This document shows positions 18,642 through 27,399 of a stretch of 40,952 nt of DNA, in pieces (the first letter of the stretch is position 1; every line of letters begins with the position of its first letter). Both the position numbers and the translations under genes were made by a program. Under the pieces are notes generated by a model. The model saw nothing but the letters and a program-made list of their open reading frames with translations. It had not been told where the DNA came from and ran no database searches. The stretch comes from an uncultured Alistipes sp. (GTDB lineage: Bacteria; Bacteroidota; Bacteroidia; Bacteroidales; Rikenellaceae): contig CALUII010000016.1 in NCBI GenBank assembly GCA_944320665.1, forward strand, positions 1 through 40,952, read 5' to 3'.

Positions 18642-19577
18642 ATGGAACATACCCCCATTACAGGCATCATCATCGTAGCCGGAGGCAGCGGTCGCCGCAT
18701 GGGAGGCTCATTGCCCAAACAGTTCCAGCTGCTCGGCAATGAACCGATGCTCGTACGGACGATCCGCACATTCGCCGCAGCTCTTCCCGGAGCTCCGATC
18801 GTTGCGGTTCTTCCGGCCGAATATGCCGCGTATTGGCACGATCTTTCGGCGCGATTCGACACCCCGTCCCATCGCATTGTCACGGGCGGCGCCGAACGCT
18901 TCGACTCGGTACGTGCCGGTATCACGGCCCTGCCCGAGGAGGTGGAACTGATCGCCGTGCACGACGGAGCCCGTCCGTTGGTCTCAACGGAGTTGATTCT
19001 GCGTACGGTGGCCTGTGCCGCAGCCTTCGGATCAGCCGTGCCGGTTGTGGCTCCGGCCGATTCGTTCCGCGAAACAGCGGGCGACACAGGGGCCTCACAC
19101 ATCGTCGATCGGCGCCGGCTGCGGGCCGTTCAAACCCCGCAGGTCTTCGAGGCTGCGCTGCTGCGCCGCGCCTATGCCGTAGAATACGATCCAGCCTTTA
19201 CGGACGATGCATCCGTTGTTGAACGAACCGGACACGTAATCCATTTGTGTGATGGCGAACGCCGCAACTTCAAGATCACCGAACCGGAGGACCGCATTGC
19301 GGCCGAGGCTCTCCTCGCCGCGGGGGAGGCGATGCAACCGGAAGAGGAGCCACGCCAAGATCTCTCCCCCACAGCATCCGCCGCGGTCAGAGACAACACC
19401 CCGGGAGGGCATGCCTGTTGTTGCAGGAATCGGATCGGAACCGCCCGGAATCAGCCGGCGGCAGATACATGCAGCTCCGGACAATGCGCCTGCCCACGTG
19501 AGACGGATGCCCCTGCCGGCAAAGCCCCCCGGGACCCGTATGACTTTGCATCGGGCGGCGCCGGAGCCATACGATAA
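18642..19577 (+). CDS. ispD: 2-C-methyl-D-erythritol 4-phosphate cytidylyltransferase with unusual C-terminal extension
   Basis: IspD couples CTP and methylerythritol 4-phosphate to CDP-methylerythritol in the MEP pathway. Residues 1-228 are a normal IspD: IVAGGSGRRMGGSLPKQF (CTP loop), VHDGARPLV, AVQTPQVF, FTDDASVVE and a closing FKITEPEDRIAAEALL. The family normally ends about here (225-235 residues). This ORF continues for 83 more residues, rich in Pro, Ala, Arg and Cys (six Cys, including Cys-Cys-Cys), with no motif I know. The extension looks like former non-coding sequence read through after loss of a stop; a frameshift or sequencing error near 19330 is an alternative. It is probably co-transcribed with the upstream M23 gene. 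Confidence 0.93.
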   Translation: MEHTPITGIIIVAGGSGRRMGGSLPKQFQLLGNEPMLVRTIRTFAAALPGAPIVAVLPAEYAAYWHDLSARFDTPSHRIVTGGAERFDSVRAGITALPEEVELIAVHDGARPLVSTELILRTVACAAAFGSAVPVVAPADSFRETAGDTGASHIVDRRRLRAVQTPQVFEAALLRRAYAVEYDPAFTDDASVVERTGHVIHLCDGERRNFKITEPEDRIAAEALLAAGEAMQPEEEPRQDLSPTASAAVRDNTPGGHACCCRNRIGTARNQPAADTCSSGQCACPRETDAPAGKAPRDPYDFASGGAGAIR

Positions 19578-19756
19578 GCTGCAGCTCCAACAGTTACGCT
19601 CTGGCCATACGGGACCTCAGCGCACCACCCACTCCAGCCGCAACAGCAGACAATCGTTCCGAGGAGGGTCCCCGCCTTCCCATGGACAACCGCCCCAACC
19701 ATTCCGAAAAAACGGGGACACCACGCGAAAGGTGTACCCGAGAATACATAAACACG

Positions 19757-20371
19757 ATGAAAACCGTATATAAATACCAATTCGGCCGCCGCATCCTCTA
19801 TTGGACGACGTTTCACATCGTACTCTTCGTGCTGCTGGGGTGGCTGCTCTTCCACCTCTATGAGGGCGGCTACCTCTCGGCCTGGTTCACCTCGTTCGTC
19901 GGAGCGATCATCGCCCTCATGGTGCTCTCGATCCCGCGCCAGATCGTTGTAACGGAGGAGACCGTACAGGTGCGCTGCCTGCTTGACATCACGGAGATTC
20001 GCCGCGACGAGATCGCCTCCGTACGCCGTGTGCCGGCCCGGGAGATGAAGTGGTTCCTACCACTCTTCGGCGGCTGCGGATTCTTCGGCTTTTATGGACA
20101 TTACCTCGACCTGAAAGATTTCGACCGGATAAAGATCTATGCCTCCGAGTGGCGCAATTTTGTCGAAATTGTCGACATCTACGAGGAGCGGCTCTATGTT
20201 TCGTGCGCCGATGCCGACCGCCTGGTTGCCGAACTCTCCTCCACACTGAAACCCCACCCGTTTTTTGACCCCGAATCAGCCTCCGAGCAGGACCCCGCAG
20301 AGGATGCGACACCGCAAACGGATGAGTTTCCCCGGTCGAAAGAGGACGCGTCGAGCCAGGACCAACCGTAG
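19757..20371 (+). CDS. membrane protein with bacterial PH-like domain
   Basis: This 204-residue protein has two adjacent membrane segments near residues 15-60 (FHIVLFVLLGWLLFHLY and a second from WFTSFVGAIIALMVLSI), then a beta-rich domain (about residues 65-165) that resembles bacterial PH domains: IVVTEETVQVRCLL, ITEIRRDEIASVRRV, IYASEWRNFVEIVD. The last 40 residues are acidic and low in complexity. I chose the ATG at 19757 because it precedes the basic N-terminus MKTVYKYQFGRR; a longer in-frame start at 19682 adds a low-quality sequence. The function is unknown. The 179 bases before it hold no clear promoter. Confidence 0.8.
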   Translation: MKTVYKYQFGRRILYWTTFHIVLFVLLGWLLFHLYEGGYLSAWFTSFVGAIIALMVLSIPRQIVVTEETVQVRCLLDITEIRRDEIASVRRVPAREMKWFLPLFGGCGFFGFYGHYLDLKDFDRIKIYASEWRNFVEIVDIYEERLYVSCADADRLVAELSSTLKPHPFFDPESASEQDPAEDATPQTDEFPRSKEDASSQDQP

Positions 20372-20427
20372 ACCACCCTCCCGCTGAACCGGCTCTACCC
20401 TTCCGCCCCGCATTTTCTCCCCCCCCC

Positions 20428-20472
20428 AAAAAACGGCAAGCGCCCCTGACTGCACACGTCAGGGGCGCTTGC
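20428..20472 (-). terminator. rho-independent terminator behind the M49 peptidase gene
   Basis: A perfect 15-base-pair stem (20436-20450 with 20458-20472) has, on the minus strand, a T-run (20433-20428) after it. It ends the minus-strand M49 gene. A nine-C homopolymer (20419-20427) follows directly. Confidence 0.9.
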
Positions 20473-20543
20473 TTGCGCATACTCGGAGCAGGCAACCCGA
20501 ACCTCCAGAACCGTTCGAGAAAGCCCGCGACGCCCGAGTTCGA

Positions 20544-22562
20544 TCAATTGATATTCGGAAGATAGGAGTAATCGCGCGAATAGTGCATCATCTGCTCCAC
20601 GTAGTTGGCCGGATAGGAGATCTTCACATCGACCACCTTGCCGTCCTGTTCAACCAGCTCATACTCCGGATTCACAAAACCGCCATAAGGTTCGATGTGC
20701 AGTGCCGCGTAGCGCCTCAGCACCTCATCATGCAACTTCTGATCAACCAGAACGCCATACTGCTCCACCATGGCCGCACCGGCCTCGTAGTCACCCTCGG
20801 ACTTGATTCGCTGCACTTCGTAGAGCATCTTGCCGAAGAGCGTACGCAACTGGTCGAAATCGTTGACCACGACATACGTCTTGCCATCCTGCTCAACCCA
20901 CTCGATCACGTTGTCGGCCTTACCCTGCTCGTAGCACCACTCGGCAATCAGCTTGCGGTTGCGCATGTGCGACTCCTCGACGTTCTTGCCCGGCTCGATA
21001 CGCGACAGCTGCGTCATCAGTCCGTTCATGATGTAGTTGGCATATTGCGCCTTGGCCACATCGAGCGACGGTACCAGCCCCAACTCGACCAGTTTCGGAT
21101 CGCCCAGATAGTAGAGTGCAAAGAGGTCGGCCCGCGCCTCCTCGAGCGTTGACCCGTAGCTCTTCAGTTCCGAGCCCTTGACTCCCGGAGCGAGCTGACC
21201 CGAGCCGTGTCCCAGACACTCGTGCAGATCGGTGTGCAGGTCATCACCCAGTTTGCCGTACTGCTTCACGCGCTCGCGATCCTCGGAACGCAACATGAAC
21301 TCCTCGAGTGCTCCGTCGCCTTTGGCCGCCTGCTTGTAGGCATAGGTAATGTTGTCGATCGTCACCGACTTCGAGCCGTACTCCTTGCGAATCCAGGCCG
21401 AATTGGGCAGGTTGATGCCGATCGGCGTCGACGGATAGCAGTCGCCACCAAGCATGGCCGCCGTGATGACCTTGGCCGAAACGCCCTTCACCTGCTCCTT
21501 GCGGTACTCGGGCGCCACGGGCGAATGGTCCTCAAACCACTGGGCATTCTCGGAGATGATCTCCGTACGACGGCAAGCCTCCTCGTCGCGGAAGTTCACG
21601 AGCGACTCCCACGACGCCTTGCGACCCAGCGGGTCGCCGTAGTCCTCGATGAATCCGTTGACGAAATCGACGTTCGAAACCGTATCCTTCACCCAGAGGA
21701 TATTGTAACGGTCAAACTCGCGCAGATCGCCCGTCTTGTAGTAGTTGACGAGTGCCGCGATGGTCTCCTTCTGCGGACCATCGGCCACGGCTTCGGCCTT
21801 TTCAAGCCAGTAGACGATGCGCTCAATAGCCGGCGAATACATGCCACCTACCTTCCAGACATGCTCACGAATGGTGCCGTCGGCCTCCTTCACCAGTTTC
21901 GAGTTCAGACCGTAGGAGATCGGCTCGGGATCGTTGTGGTCGACCCTCTCGCCATAGAACTTCTCGACTTCGGCCTGCGTCACCCCTTCGTAGTAGTTGC
22001 TGCACGACGAGGCCACCATGTCGACGCCGGCACGCTGATCCAGTTGCGAACGGTAGAGCTCCGGATCGAAGATGGCGCGGCAGACCTCGTCACGCAGGTC
22101 GTTCAGCTCACCGAAGTGCTCGGCCGGAATCGTGGCGATCACCTCGCGCAGATAGGTCTCCGAAAATCCGGGCACGAACTTGTCGTTCGAGTAGTGGTGA
22201 TGAATACCGTTTGCAAACCAAACCTTCTTGAGGTACTTCTCCAGCTCCTTCCAGTCGTTGCACGTGCGGTCACCCGCGTAGTCGGCATAGACCACCTCGA
22301 GCGTGCGGCGGATGGGCAGGTTAAGTCGGAAATTCTGGTCGTAGATGATGTCGCGGCCACACTTCGCCGCCTCGGAGAGGTAATAGACCAACTCCTTCTC
22401 GCGCAGCGGCAATTCGGCGAATCCGGGGACCTCGTAGCGCATGACCTTGATGTCGTCGAAACGGTCGACGATCCACGGAGTTTCGCCCTGAGGCTCCGCG
22501 CCGCACGAAGCCAAAGTCGTAGTAATAAGTGCCATAGATGCAATTGTAACGATTTTTTCCAT
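20544..22562 (-). CDS. M49 family dipeptidyl peptidase III, lipoprotein
   Basis: This 672-residue zinc exopeptidase removes dipeptides from the N-terminus of peptides. It has the M49 hallmark HECLGH (about residues 447-452, the His-Glu-x-x-Gly-His variant with an inserted residue, the same hexapeptide as the Bacteroides DPP III enzyme) and the third zinc ligand in EEARAD about 25 residues later. The N-terminus is a lipoprotein signal (MEKIVTIASMALITTTLASC), so it is likely anchored in the envelope. The ATG at 22562 (or 22568, two codons earlier) is preferred because the promoter element TACCTTTG sits at 22593-22586; the longest in-frame start at 22619 lies upstream of it. The gene is monocistronic and divergent from panC. 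Confidence 0.94.
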   Translation of the reverse strand: MEKIVTIASMALITTTLASCGAEPQGETPWIVDRFDDIKVMRYEVPGFAELPLREKELVYYLSEAAKCGRDIIYDQNFRLNLPIRRTLEVVYADYAGDRTCNDWKELEKYLKKVWFANGIHHHYSNDKFVPGFSETYLREVIATIPAEHFGELNDLRDEVCRAIFDPELYRSQLDQRAGVDMVASSCSNYYEGVTQAEVEKFYGERVDHNDPEPISYGLNSKLVKEADGTIREHVWKVGGMYSPAIERIVYWLEKAEAVADGPQKETIAALVNYYKTGDLREFDRYNILWVKDTVSNVDFVNGFIEDYGDPLGRKASWESLVNFRDEEACRRTEIISENAQWFEDHSPVAPEYRKEQVKGVSAKVITAAMLGGDCYPSTPIGINLPNSAWIRKEYGSKSVTIDNITYAYKQAAKGDGALEEFMLRSEDRERVKQYGKLGDDLHTDLHECLGHGSGQLAPGVKGSELKSYGSTLEEARADLFALYYLGDPKLVELGLVPSLDVAKAQYANYIMNGLMTQLSRIEPGKNVEESHMRNRKLIAEWCYEQGKADNVIEWVEQDGKTYVVVNDFDQLRTLFGKMLYEVQRIKSEGDYEAGAAMVEQYGVLVDQKLHDEVLRRYAALHIEPYGGFVNPEYELVEQDGKVVDVKISYPANYVEQMMHYSRDYSYLPNIN

Positions 22563-22585
22563 CAGCATTTGGGTTTGAATTTCTC

Positions 22586-22593
22586 CAAAGGTA
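22586..22593 (-). promoter_or_regulatory. -7 element of the M49 peptidase gene
   Basis: TACCTTTG on the minus strand, 17-23 bases before the two candidate ATGs (22568 and 22562). It is 45 bases from the divergent panC element. Confidence 0.68.
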
Positions 22594-22637
22594 GCGCTTT
22601 TTATCCTATTTTTCTTCATAATGTCTGGAGTAATTTC

Positions 22638-22645
22638 TAACTTTG
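22638..22645 (+). promoter_or_regulatory. -7 element of the panCD operon
   Basis: TAACTTTG, 29 bases before the panC ATG at 22675; it excludes the longer in-frame start at 22621. Confidence 0.66.
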
Positions 22646-22674
22646 CCGCACTGATTCAAAATCAGCATCCAACA

Positions 22675-23511
22675 ATGCAAGTATTTCATACGGTAAAGGA
22701 GCTCCGCGCCGCACTCGACGGCCGCGAGCAATCGACCCTCGGGTTCGTCCCGACCATGGGGGCCCTGCATGCCGGCCACCGCTCGCTGGTGGAGCGCGCC
22801 CGGCGTGAAAACGACACGGTCGTGGTGAGCGTCTTCGTGAACCCCACGCAATTCAACGACAAGAACGACCTGCGCAGCTATCCGCGCACGCCCGAAGCCG
22901 ACGCCCGCCTGCTCGAAGAGGCTGGTGCCGATTTCGTGCTGATGCCCTCGGTCGAGGAGATCTACCCCGAACCCGACACGCGCACGTTCGACTTCGGTCA
23001 GATCGACAAGGTGATGGAGGGCGCCACGCGTCCGGGCCACTTCAACGGAGTAGCCCAGGTCGTAAGCCGTCTGTTCGATATCGTGCGTCCGGCACGCGCC
23101 TATTTCGGCGAGAAGGACTTCCAGCAGATTGCCATCATCAAGGCGATGGTCGAGCAGCTGTCGCTTCCGGTCGAGATCGTCGAATGCCCCATCGTGCGCG
23201 GTGAGGACGGACTGGCCCTCTCGTCGCGCAATACGCTGCTTGATCCCGCACACCGCGCCGCCGCCCCTCACATCTATGCCTCGCTGCGTGCAGGCGTCGA
23301 GCGTTCGAAGACGATGACGCCGGCCGAACTGACGGCCTGGGTCACGGCCGAGGTGGAACGCGACCCGCACCTGAAGGTAATCTATTTCAAGGTGGTGGAC
23401 GCCCGCACGATGCAGGAGGTCCGCACGTGGGACGAATCGTCCCGCATCCAGGGCTGCATCGCCGTGCAGGCCGGTTCGGTACGTCTGATCGATAACATCC
23501 GCATACGATAA
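22675..23511 (+). CDS. panC: pantoate-beta-alanine ligase
   Basis: PanC joins pantoate and beta-alanine with ATP to give pantothenate, the coenzyme A precursor. The 278-residue protein shows the nucleotidyl-transferase signature [41 protein letters not shown] and the KMSKS-like LSSRNTLL. It is a cytoplasmic homodimer in the family. Its stop codon overlaps the start of panD by one base (TAATG), so the last two steps that supply and use beta-alanine are translationally coupled. Confidence 0.97.
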   Translation: MQVFHTVKELRAALDGREQSTLGFVPTMGALHAGHRSLVERARRENDTVVVSVFVNPTQFNDKNDLRSYPRTPEADARLLEEAGADFVLMPSVEEIYPEPDTRTFDFGQIDKVMEGATRPGHFNGVAQVVSRLFDIVRPARAYFGEKDFQQIAIIKAMVEQLSLPVEIVECPIVRGEDGLALSSRNTLLDPAHRAAAPHIYASLRAGVERSKTMTPAELTAWVTAEVERDPHLKVIYFKVVDARTMQEVRTWDESSRIQGCIAVQAGSVRLIDNIRIR

Positions 23512-23870
23512 TGAAATTCCAGGTCGAAGTCATCAAATCGAAGATTCACCGCGTCACGGTGACGCAGGCGAATCTGAACTACGTGGGCAGCATCACGATC
23601 GACGAGGCGCTCATGGAGGCCGCCAACCTGATCGAGGGCGAGAAGGTGCAGATCCTCGACATCAACAACGGCGAACGCTTCGAAACCTACATCATCAAGG
23701 GCGAGCGCAACAGCGGCTGCATCTGCCTGAATGGCGCCGCAGCCCGCAAGGTGCAGGTGGGCGACATCGTGATCATCGCCTCCTATGCGCAGATGGATTT
23801 CGAGGATGCCAAACAGTTCCGTCCGTGGATCGTCTTCCCGGATACGGCAACGAACCGGCTGATCGACTAG
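23511..23870 (+). CDS. panD: aspartate 1-decarboxylase proenzyme
   Basis: PanD decarboxylates aspartate to beta-alanine, the partner substrate for PanC. The 119-residue proenzyme cleaves itself between Gly26 and Ser27 (YVGSITID) to form the pyruvoyl cofactor. Tyr in NYVGS, the NGER and the NGAAAR motifs are all present. It overlaps panC by one base. PanB, the ketopantoate hydroxymethyltransferase, is not in the window. Confidence 0.97.
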   Translation: MKFQVEVIKSKIHRVTVTQANLNYVGSITIDEALMEAANLIEGEKVQILDINNGERFETYIIKGERNSGCICLNGAAARKVQVGDIVIIASYAQMDFEDAKQFRPWIVFPDTATNRLID

Positions 23871-23927
23871 TTTGGCCTGAGTGCCGGTGAAGAGATTGCC
23901 GGCCGCCGTCAGTAAGTTGAAGTTTTC

Positions 23928-23975
23928 CAAGCGGACCGTTCCCCGTGACAACGAGGAGGGCCCGCTTGCTCTTTT
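23928..23975 (+). terminator. possible terminator behind panD
   Basis: A seven-base-pair stem (23928-23934 with 23962-23968), partly extended with mismatches and followed by four T. The stem is imperfect, so termination here is only likely. The rest of the 191-base gap contains the next gene's promoter and nothing else I recognise. Confidence 0.4.
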
Positions 23976-24021
23976 AGGGCGTCAAGAGGCAGACCCGAGC
24001 GCGTGAATCATACTTTTTTCG

Positions 24022-24029
24022 TATCTTTG
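24022..24029 (+). promoter_or_regulatory. -7 element of the DUF456 gene
   Basis: TATCTTTG, 32 bases before the ATG at 24062. Confidence 0.68.
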
Positions 24030-24061
24030 ACAACAAACTCTCAGACCAAACCTTCCGCCCA

Positions 24062-24577
24062 ATGGATATCCTGCTCTCCATACTCGCCTTCGTGTGCACC
24101 CTCGTCGGCATCGTCGGCTGCGTCGCCCCCCTGCTTCCGGGTCCCGTACTGAGTTTCGTCGGCCTGCTCTGCGCCTACGGATGCAGCTACTCGTCGATCT
24201 CGGTCACGGCTCTGCTCCTCTGGCTCGGCGCCACCGTCGCAGTCTGCCTGGCCGACTACTTTCTGCCGGCCTACATGACCCGCCTGATGGGCGGCTCGCG
24301 CGCCGGCGAGATCGGAGCCACGATCGGCATGATCGTCGGCATGATCTTCTTCTTTTCGGTCATCAGCCTCATCCTCTGCCCCTTCATCGGCGCCGTGATC
24401 GGCGAACTGATTCACGACCGCACCGACTCGGCACGCGCCTTCCGCAGCGGATTCGGCTCGTTCGTTGCCTTTGCCGTCGGCACCGGGATCAAACTCGTGG
24501 TCTGCGTCGGAATCTTCATCCATGTCGTGGCCGACACGTGGGGACCGCTGCGCGATGCCGTTGTTTCGCTCTTCTGA
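24062..24577 (+). CDS. DUF456 family membrane protein
   Basis: This 171-residue protein is almost entirely hydrophobic, with about four to five membrane segments. It matches DUF456: the N-terminal VGIVGCVAPLLPGPVLSFVGLL, a middle Gly-rich segment GSRAGEIGATIGMIVGMIFF, PFIGAVIGEL with a following HDRTDSARAFRSGFGSFVAF. The family has no established function. It has its own promoter and ends 15 bases from the convergent CPBP protease gene; I see no terminator in between. Confidence 0.9.
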   Translation: MDILLSILAFVCTLVGIVGCVAPLLPGPVLSFVGLLCAYGCSYSSISVTALLLWLGATVAVCLADYFLPAYMTRLMGGSRAGEIGATIGMIVGMIFFFSVISLILCPFIGAVIGELIHDRTDSARAFRSGFGSFVAFAVGTGIKLVVCVGIFIHVVADTWGPLRDAVVSLF

Positions 24578-24592
24578 CGACCGAACAAACGA

Positions 24593-25261
24593 TCACCTCA
24601 TAAGGAAATAGAGAAGAAAGGCCGGAACATTGTGCAGCATGTGTGCGCATACGGCCGGCACGAACCCATTACGCAGACGGATGTAGCCATACAGCACGCC
24701 CGAGGGCACCTTCAGCAAGAGGTTGCAGACGACATAAAGTCCCACACCCCAGGACATGAGATCGTTCCAGGTGTAATTCAGCCCGTGCAGCAGGGCAAAA
24801 AGCACGGCCAACGTATAAAAATAGACCGGATAGCCGATCTTCCGACCGCAGCGGTTCACAAGCCAGCCCAAAGCCCCGCCCACGATCAGTGCAAGCGCGA
24901 TCCGCACAGGCAGCCGATCGAGTGAATAGAGGGAGCCGAATCCGAGCGCCGAAATCAACACGAAGGCCAGCACCCCAGCCGAAACATAGATGTTGCCGCG
25001 GGTACGCACCAATCCCAGCCGAAAACCCAACTCTTCGACCACGGGCGGCAGCAACAGCACCAACCACAAGGGATATTGCGTCGGATCGGTCGCCTGTACC
25101 GGGGTTTCAACCCCACACACAGCAAAGAGCAGGACCAGGACGGGCTGACTTACGAGCGACCAGACCAGATTGACGAACGTGAAGAGAAGCCACACGCGGA
25201 AGCCTCCACGGTCGACCTGCTCGGTCGGAGCGGCAAGAAAACGGCAAAAATCCCTCAACAT
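24593..25261 (-). CDS. CPBP family intramembrane glutamic protease
   Basis: This 222-residue membrane protein has the CPBP (CAAX protease / Abi) motifs: EELGFR (the EExxxR box, here VVEELGFRLGL), FALLHGLNY with the second-motif His, and a third-motif His in AHMLHN near the C-terminus. Several hydrophobic segments surround them. The family includes the CAAX-prenyl protease Rce1 and bacteriocin-immunity proteins; the substrate here is unknown. The start at 25261 is decided by the sequence: a TACCTTTG element lies at 25287-25280 and a purine-rich AGGAAGGA at 25270-25263, while upstream in-frame ATGs (25300 and 25384) precede the promoter. The gene is convergent with DUF456. Confidence 0.9.
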   Translation of the reverse strand: MLRDFCRFLAAPTEQVDRGGFRVWLLFTFVNLVWSLVSQPVLVLLFAVCGVETPVQATDPTQYPLWLVLLLPPVVEELGFRLGLVRTRGNIYVSAGVLAFVLISALGFGSLYSLDRLPVRIALALIVGGALGWLVNRCGRKIGYPVYFYTLAVLFALLHGLNYTWNDLMSWGVGLYVVCNLLLKVPSGVLYGYIRLRNGFVPAVCAHMLHNVPAFLLYFLMR

Positions 25262-25279
25262 ATCCTTCCTGTTTGCATA

Positions 25280-25287
25280 CAAAGGTA
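25280..25287 (-). promoter_or_regulatory. -7 element of the CPBP protease gene
   Basis: TACCTTTG on the minus strand, 18 bases before the chosen ATG, followed by a purine-rich ribosome-binding-like stretch. It decides the gene start. Confidence 0.7.
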
Positions 25288-25323
25288 ACAAGAACTGCAT
25301 TACCACACACCAGACACCCCAAT

Positions 25324-25381
25324 AAAAACATGGAGTCCGGCTTCTTCCCAGCCTGTTGCAGCGGAAAGAATCCGGACTCCA
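25324..25381 (-). terminator. rho-independent terminator behind ahcY
   Basis: A 10-base-pair stem (25331-25340 with 25372-25381), continued by a second paired stretch (25342-25348 with 25363-25370), is followed on the minus strand by TGTTTTTATT. It ends the minus-strand ahcY transcript before the CPBP promoter. Confidence 0.85.
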
Positions 25382-25442
25382 CACATATGGTTCAGCCCCG
25401 CTGATGCCCGCTGCCTAGCAAGGCGCCGACGGGACGGTCGAA

Positions 25443-26852
25443 TCAATAACGATAGTGGTCGGCCTTGTAGGGACCCTCGACCTTCACACCGATGTAGTCA
25501 GCCTGCTTCTGGGTCAGCGTCGTCAGCTCGACGCCGAGGTTGTCCAGGTGCAAACGGGCGACCTCCTCATCGAGATGCTTCGGCAGGCGGTAAACCCCCA
25601 CCTCCATCGGCTGCTTCCACAACTCCATCTGAGCCAGACATTGGTTCGTGAAGGAGTTCGACATCACGAACGAGGGGTGTCCCGTCGCGCAGCCGAGGTT
25701 CACCAGACGCCCCTCTGCCAAGATAAAGATCGAATGGCCATCGGGGAAGGTGTATTTATCGACCTGCGGTTTGATGTTGGTCCGCACGGCCGCCGACTTC
25801 TCGAGACGAGCCATCTGAATCTCGTTATCGAAGTGACCGATGTTGCAGACAATCGCCTGGTCGCGCATCCGCTCCATGTGCTCGAGGGTAATGATGTCGC
25901 AGTTGCCCGTACAGGTGACAAAGATGTTGCCTTCGGCCAGTGCGCTCTCCACGGTCTTGACCTCGAAACCCTCCATCGCGGCCTGCAACGCGCAGATCGG
26001 GTCGATCTCCGTGACGATCACGCGTGCACCGTACGAACGCATCGAACGCGCACAGCCCTTGCCCACATCGCCGTATCCGCATACGACGACCACCTTGCCG
26101 GCGATCATCACGTCGGTCGCACGCTTGATGCCGTCGGCCAGCGACTCGCGGCAGCCATAGAGGTTGTCGAACTTCGACTTCGTGCACGAGTCGTTGACGT
26201 TGATGGCCGGCACGAGCAGTTCGCCCGCCTCCTGCATCTGGTAGAGACGGTGCACACCCGTCGTAGTCTCCTCGCTCACGCCGCGCCACTCGGCCACCGT
26301 GCGGTGCCACTTTTCGCGATCCTCTGCAAGGATGCTCTTCAGCGTCGCAAGGATCACCTCCTCCTCGTAGGACGAGGGTTCGTAGTCGAGCGTCGAGGCG
26401 TCTTTCTCGGCCTTATAACCTTTGTGAATCAACAACGTGGCGTCGCCGCCGTCGTCAACGATCAACTGCGGGCCCTTGCCGCCGGGAAATGACATGGCCA
26501 TCGCCGTGCACCACCAGTACTCGGGCAGCGTCTCGCCCTTCCACGCAAAGACCGGAATACCGCGCTCAGCCATGGCAGCGGCAGCATGGTCCTGCGTCGA
26601 GAAGATATTGCACGAACACCAGCGCACGTCGGCACCCAATTCAACGAGCGTCTCGATCAGCACGGCCGTCTGAATCGTCATATGCAGCGAGCCCATCACG
26701 CGCACGCCTTTCAACGGTTTCAGCGGACCGTACTTGCGGCGTACGGCCATCAGTCCGGGCATCTCATGCTCCGAAATTTCGATCTCTTTACGTCCCCACT
26801 CGGCCAGCGACATGTCGGCCACCTTATAGGGGATGGATAAGTCTAAAAACAT
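25443..26852 (-). CDS. ahcY: adenosylhomocysteinase
   Basis: AhcY splits S-adenosylhomocysteine reversibly into homocysteine and adenosine, clearing the product of methyl transfers; it is a cytoplasmic NAD-dependent tetramer in the family. The 469-residue protein carries all landmarks: [42 protein letters not shown] (catalytic Lys-Ser region), the NAD loop [21 protein letters not shown], and the C-terminal YKADHYRY. Length is normal for the long bacterial form. No -7 element is obvious in the 82 bases upstream, so it may be transcribed partly from the operon before it. A strong terminator follows it. Confidence 0.98.
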   Translation of the reverse strand: MFLDLSIPYKVADMSLAEWGRKEIEISEHEMPGLMAVRRKYGPLKPLKGVRVMGSLHMTIQTAVLIETLVELGADVRWCSCNIFSTQDHAAAAMAERGIPVFAWKGETLPEYWWCTAMAMSFPGGKGPQLIVDDGGDATLLIHKGYKAEKDASTLDYEPSSYEEEVILATLKSILAEDREKWHRTVAEWRGVSEETTTGVHRLYQMQEAGELLVPAINVNDSCTKSKFDNLYGCRESLADGIKRATDVMIAGKVVVVCGYGDVGKGCARSMRSYGARVIVTEIDPICALQAAMEGFEVKTVESALAEGNIFVTCTGNCDIITLEHMERMRDQAIVCNIGHFDNEIQMARLEKSAAVRTNIKPQVDKYTFPDGHSIFILAEGRLVNLGCATGHPSFVMSNSFTNQCLAQMELWKQPMEVGVYRLPKHLDEEVARLHLDNLGVELTTLTQKQADYIGVKVEGPYKADHYRY

Positions 26853-26934
26853 GATTGTATATTGGTTTAATAGTCTTCTCTATCTTTTGCTCATATACGT
26901 GCGTTCCGTTCGTCGTTCCGCCACGCTCCAAGCC

Positions 26935-27399
26935 TCACCTGCGGCGCACAGCGCAGGCATCTGACGAGGCGTTCACCTCCGTTTCGCCCCGCTCGGATGG
27001 CCCCGGCTTCCCCGCCGGCCCGGCATCCCCCAAGGCCAGGATCTCCGCCCGGTCGCGCGCAATCTGTGCCTGCAACTCCTCGAGCGAAGCGAAAGTTCGT
27101 TCGCTCCGGATGCGGCAACCAAGTTCAACACGCAGTCGCTGTCCGTAAAGGGAGCCTTCGAAGCCGAACAGATGGGTCTCCAAACGTCGTTCGGTCTCCC
27201 CGACCGACGGATTGCGGCCGAGGTTTGACATCGCACGATAACGCATGCCCTCTTCCGTCTCGGCCCACGAGGCATAGACCCCGTCTTCGGCCGCGAACCC
27301 CTCGGGGACGGAGAGGTTGGCCGTCGGGAAGCCCAATTTGCGTCCCAACCGGCGTCCTTCGGTCACGACTCCTTCGATCACCAGGCCCTCCCCACTCAT
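26935..27399 (-). CDS. stand-alone riboflavin kinase (flavokinase domain only)
   Basis: This 154-residue protein is a complete riboflavin kinase domain: VTEGRRLGRKLGFPTANLSVP (the Gly-rich and Pro-Thr-Ala-Asn motifs), GVYASW, MSNLGRNPSVG, and ETHLFGFEGSLYGQRLRVE with the conserved Glu-Thr-His. It should phosphorylate riboflavin to FMN. In most bacteria this domain is the C-terminal half of bifunctional RibF (about 310 residues), after an FAD synthetase domain. Here the FAD synthetase half is absent: the protein begins directly at the kinase, overlapping the upstream transporter gene by four bases (ATGA type). The final 30 residues are charged and without family match. Either the genome has a separate FAD synthetase, or this is a second kinase beside a normal RibF. 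Confidence 0.88.
   Translation of the reverse strand: MSGEGLVIEGVVTEGRRLGRKLGFPTANLSVPEGFAAEDGVYASWAETEEGMRYRAMSNLGRNPSVGETERRLETHLFGFEGSLYGQRLRVELGCRIRSERTFASLEELQAQIARDRAEILALGDAGPAGKPGPSERGETEVNASSDACAVRRR

Noticed and set aside
19578-19756. An additional small gene between ispD and the PH-like protein
   Set aside because: Frames there on both strands are low-complexity and lack start context or domains.
20419-20427. A nine-C tract as a phase-variation switch
   Set aside because: It lies behind a terminator between convergent genes, not in a coding region or promoter, so slippage would have no clear effect.
26853-26934. An S-adenosylhomocysteine riboswitch before ahcY
   Set aside because: The gap is only 82 bases and AT-rich near the start, and I could not find the conserved SAH riboswitch core.
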